Origin: Hyphomicrobiales bacterium
GTDB taxonomy: Bacteria; Pseudomonadota; Alphaproteobacteria; Rhizobiales; Beijerinckiaceae
Reading direction: 5' to 3'
NCBI GenBank assembly: GCA_027489835.1
Contig: JAIXZF010000221.1
Location: 1 to 5,860 of the forward strand
Length of the DNA stretch: 5,860 nucleotides
The position numbers and the translations under genes are program-made. The number at the start of each line of letters is the position of its first letter. Within the stretch, counting starts at the first letter, position 1. Below the pieces are notes generated by a model. The model ran no database searches and had not been told where the DNA came from. It saw only the letters and a list, made by a program, of their open reading frames with translations. Shown piece after piece: positions 5,595 through 5,860 of the stretch.

Positions 5595-5860
5595 TCAGCC
5601 GAGGACGCCCCGCATCACGGAGGCGAAACGCTTCCGGATCGTCGCGCCGTGGACATGCCGGCCGCGCTCGACCACAAGCCGGCCGCCGACCCTGACCTCG
5701 GAGATGGGCAGCTCGGACACGCCGAAGATCGCGCTGTCGAGGAGATCGGTCCCCATGCGCCCGGCGAATGCGGGATGGCCGAGATCGAGCGTCACCAGAT
5801 CGGCCCGCAAGCCGGGGGCGATGGCGCCGAGCCTGCGGCCGCTGGCGCGCGCCCCGCCCG
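5595..5860 (-). CDS. hutF: Amidohydrolase C-terminus, probably formimidoylglutamate deiminase (5' end outside window)
   Basis: The frame is open from the window edge to a TGA at 5597-5595, giving the last 87 residues of an amidohydrolase-superfamily protein of the deaminase (ATZ/TRZ-like) type. The segment ASGRRLGAIAPGLRADLVTLD is the strand where the chain returns to the small beta-sandwich domain. ISEVRVGGRLVVERGRHV is the usual final strand pair, and a basic C-terminal helix (IRKRFASVM) closes the protein. The HPAFAGR...LLDSAIFG segment and the RFASVM ending best fit HutF. HutF hydrolyses N-formimino-L-glutamate to N-formyl-L-glutamate and ammonia in the five-step histidine degradation route. 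The zinc ligands and substrate residues lie outside the window, so a related deaminase such as guanine or 8-oxoguanine deaminase remains possible. About one fifth of the usual length is present. It is convergent with the flavoprotein gene with only 3 bases between the stops. Confidence 0.72.
   Translation of the reverse strand, partial: GGARASGRRLGAIAPGLRADLVTLDLGHPAFAGRMGTDLLDSAIFGVSELPISEVRVGGRLVVERGRHVHGATIRKRFASVMRGVLG

Noticed and set aside
1..5860. Possible novel multi-gene system, mobile element, CRISPR array or RNA gene
   Set aside because: All sizeable genes fall in known housekeeping or enzyme families. No transposase, integrase, terminal or tandem repeat array, tRNA cloverleaf or riboswitch-like structure was recognised on reading both strands.

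Overview
The window is very GC-rich, almost fully coding DNA with the gene content and protein signatures of an alphaproteobacterium. It is most likely from the order Hyphomicrobiales (Rhizobiales). The dapB-gpmA pairing, the short 206-residue form of GpmA and the long, Ala/Pro-linked PolA all fit that group. This assignment is inferred from recognised protein families, not from a marker gene, and no genus is claimed.

Layout from left to right. (1) Positions 1-318 hold the C-terminal part of dapB (lysine/diaminopimelate synthesis), followed by a 57-base spacer with a small GC hairpin and a ribosome binding site. (2) Positions 376-996 hold gpmA (cofactor-dependent phosphoglycerate mutase). Its stop codon overlaps the start of alkB (993-1607, oxidative DNA/RNA dealkylation) in an ATGA junction. 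(3) Positions 1608-1791 are a non-coding gap between the convergent alkB and polA genes. It holds a dispersed-repeat-like imperfect palindrome and a weaker second inverted repeat. (4) polA (4758-1792, minus strand) encodes a three-domain DNA polymerase I with all three sets of active-site residues intact. (5) Positions 4759-4922 are the divergent intergenic region between polA and a flavoprotein gene, with a perfect 8-base inverted repeat abutting a candidate start codon of the flavoprotein. (6) Positions 4923-5591 encode a nitroreductase-fold flavoprotein that looks much more like iodotyrosine deiodinase than like ordinary nitroreductases. (7) Positions 5595-5860 (minus, cut by the window end) hold the C-terminus of an amidohydrolase, most likely formimidoylglutamate deiminase (hutF).

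The genes do not form one pathway. dapB, gpmA and alkB run in the same direction and may share a transcript. alkB (direct reversal of alkyl damage) and polA (gap filling and Okazaki-fragment processing) are convergent neighbours that both serve genome maintenance, but nothing here shows co-regulation. I see no mobile element, CRISPR array, tRNA or rRNA, and no convincing undescribed multi-gene system. The items most worth a second look are the deiodinase-like protein, the palindromic intergenic element and the inverted repeat in front of the flavoprotein gene.
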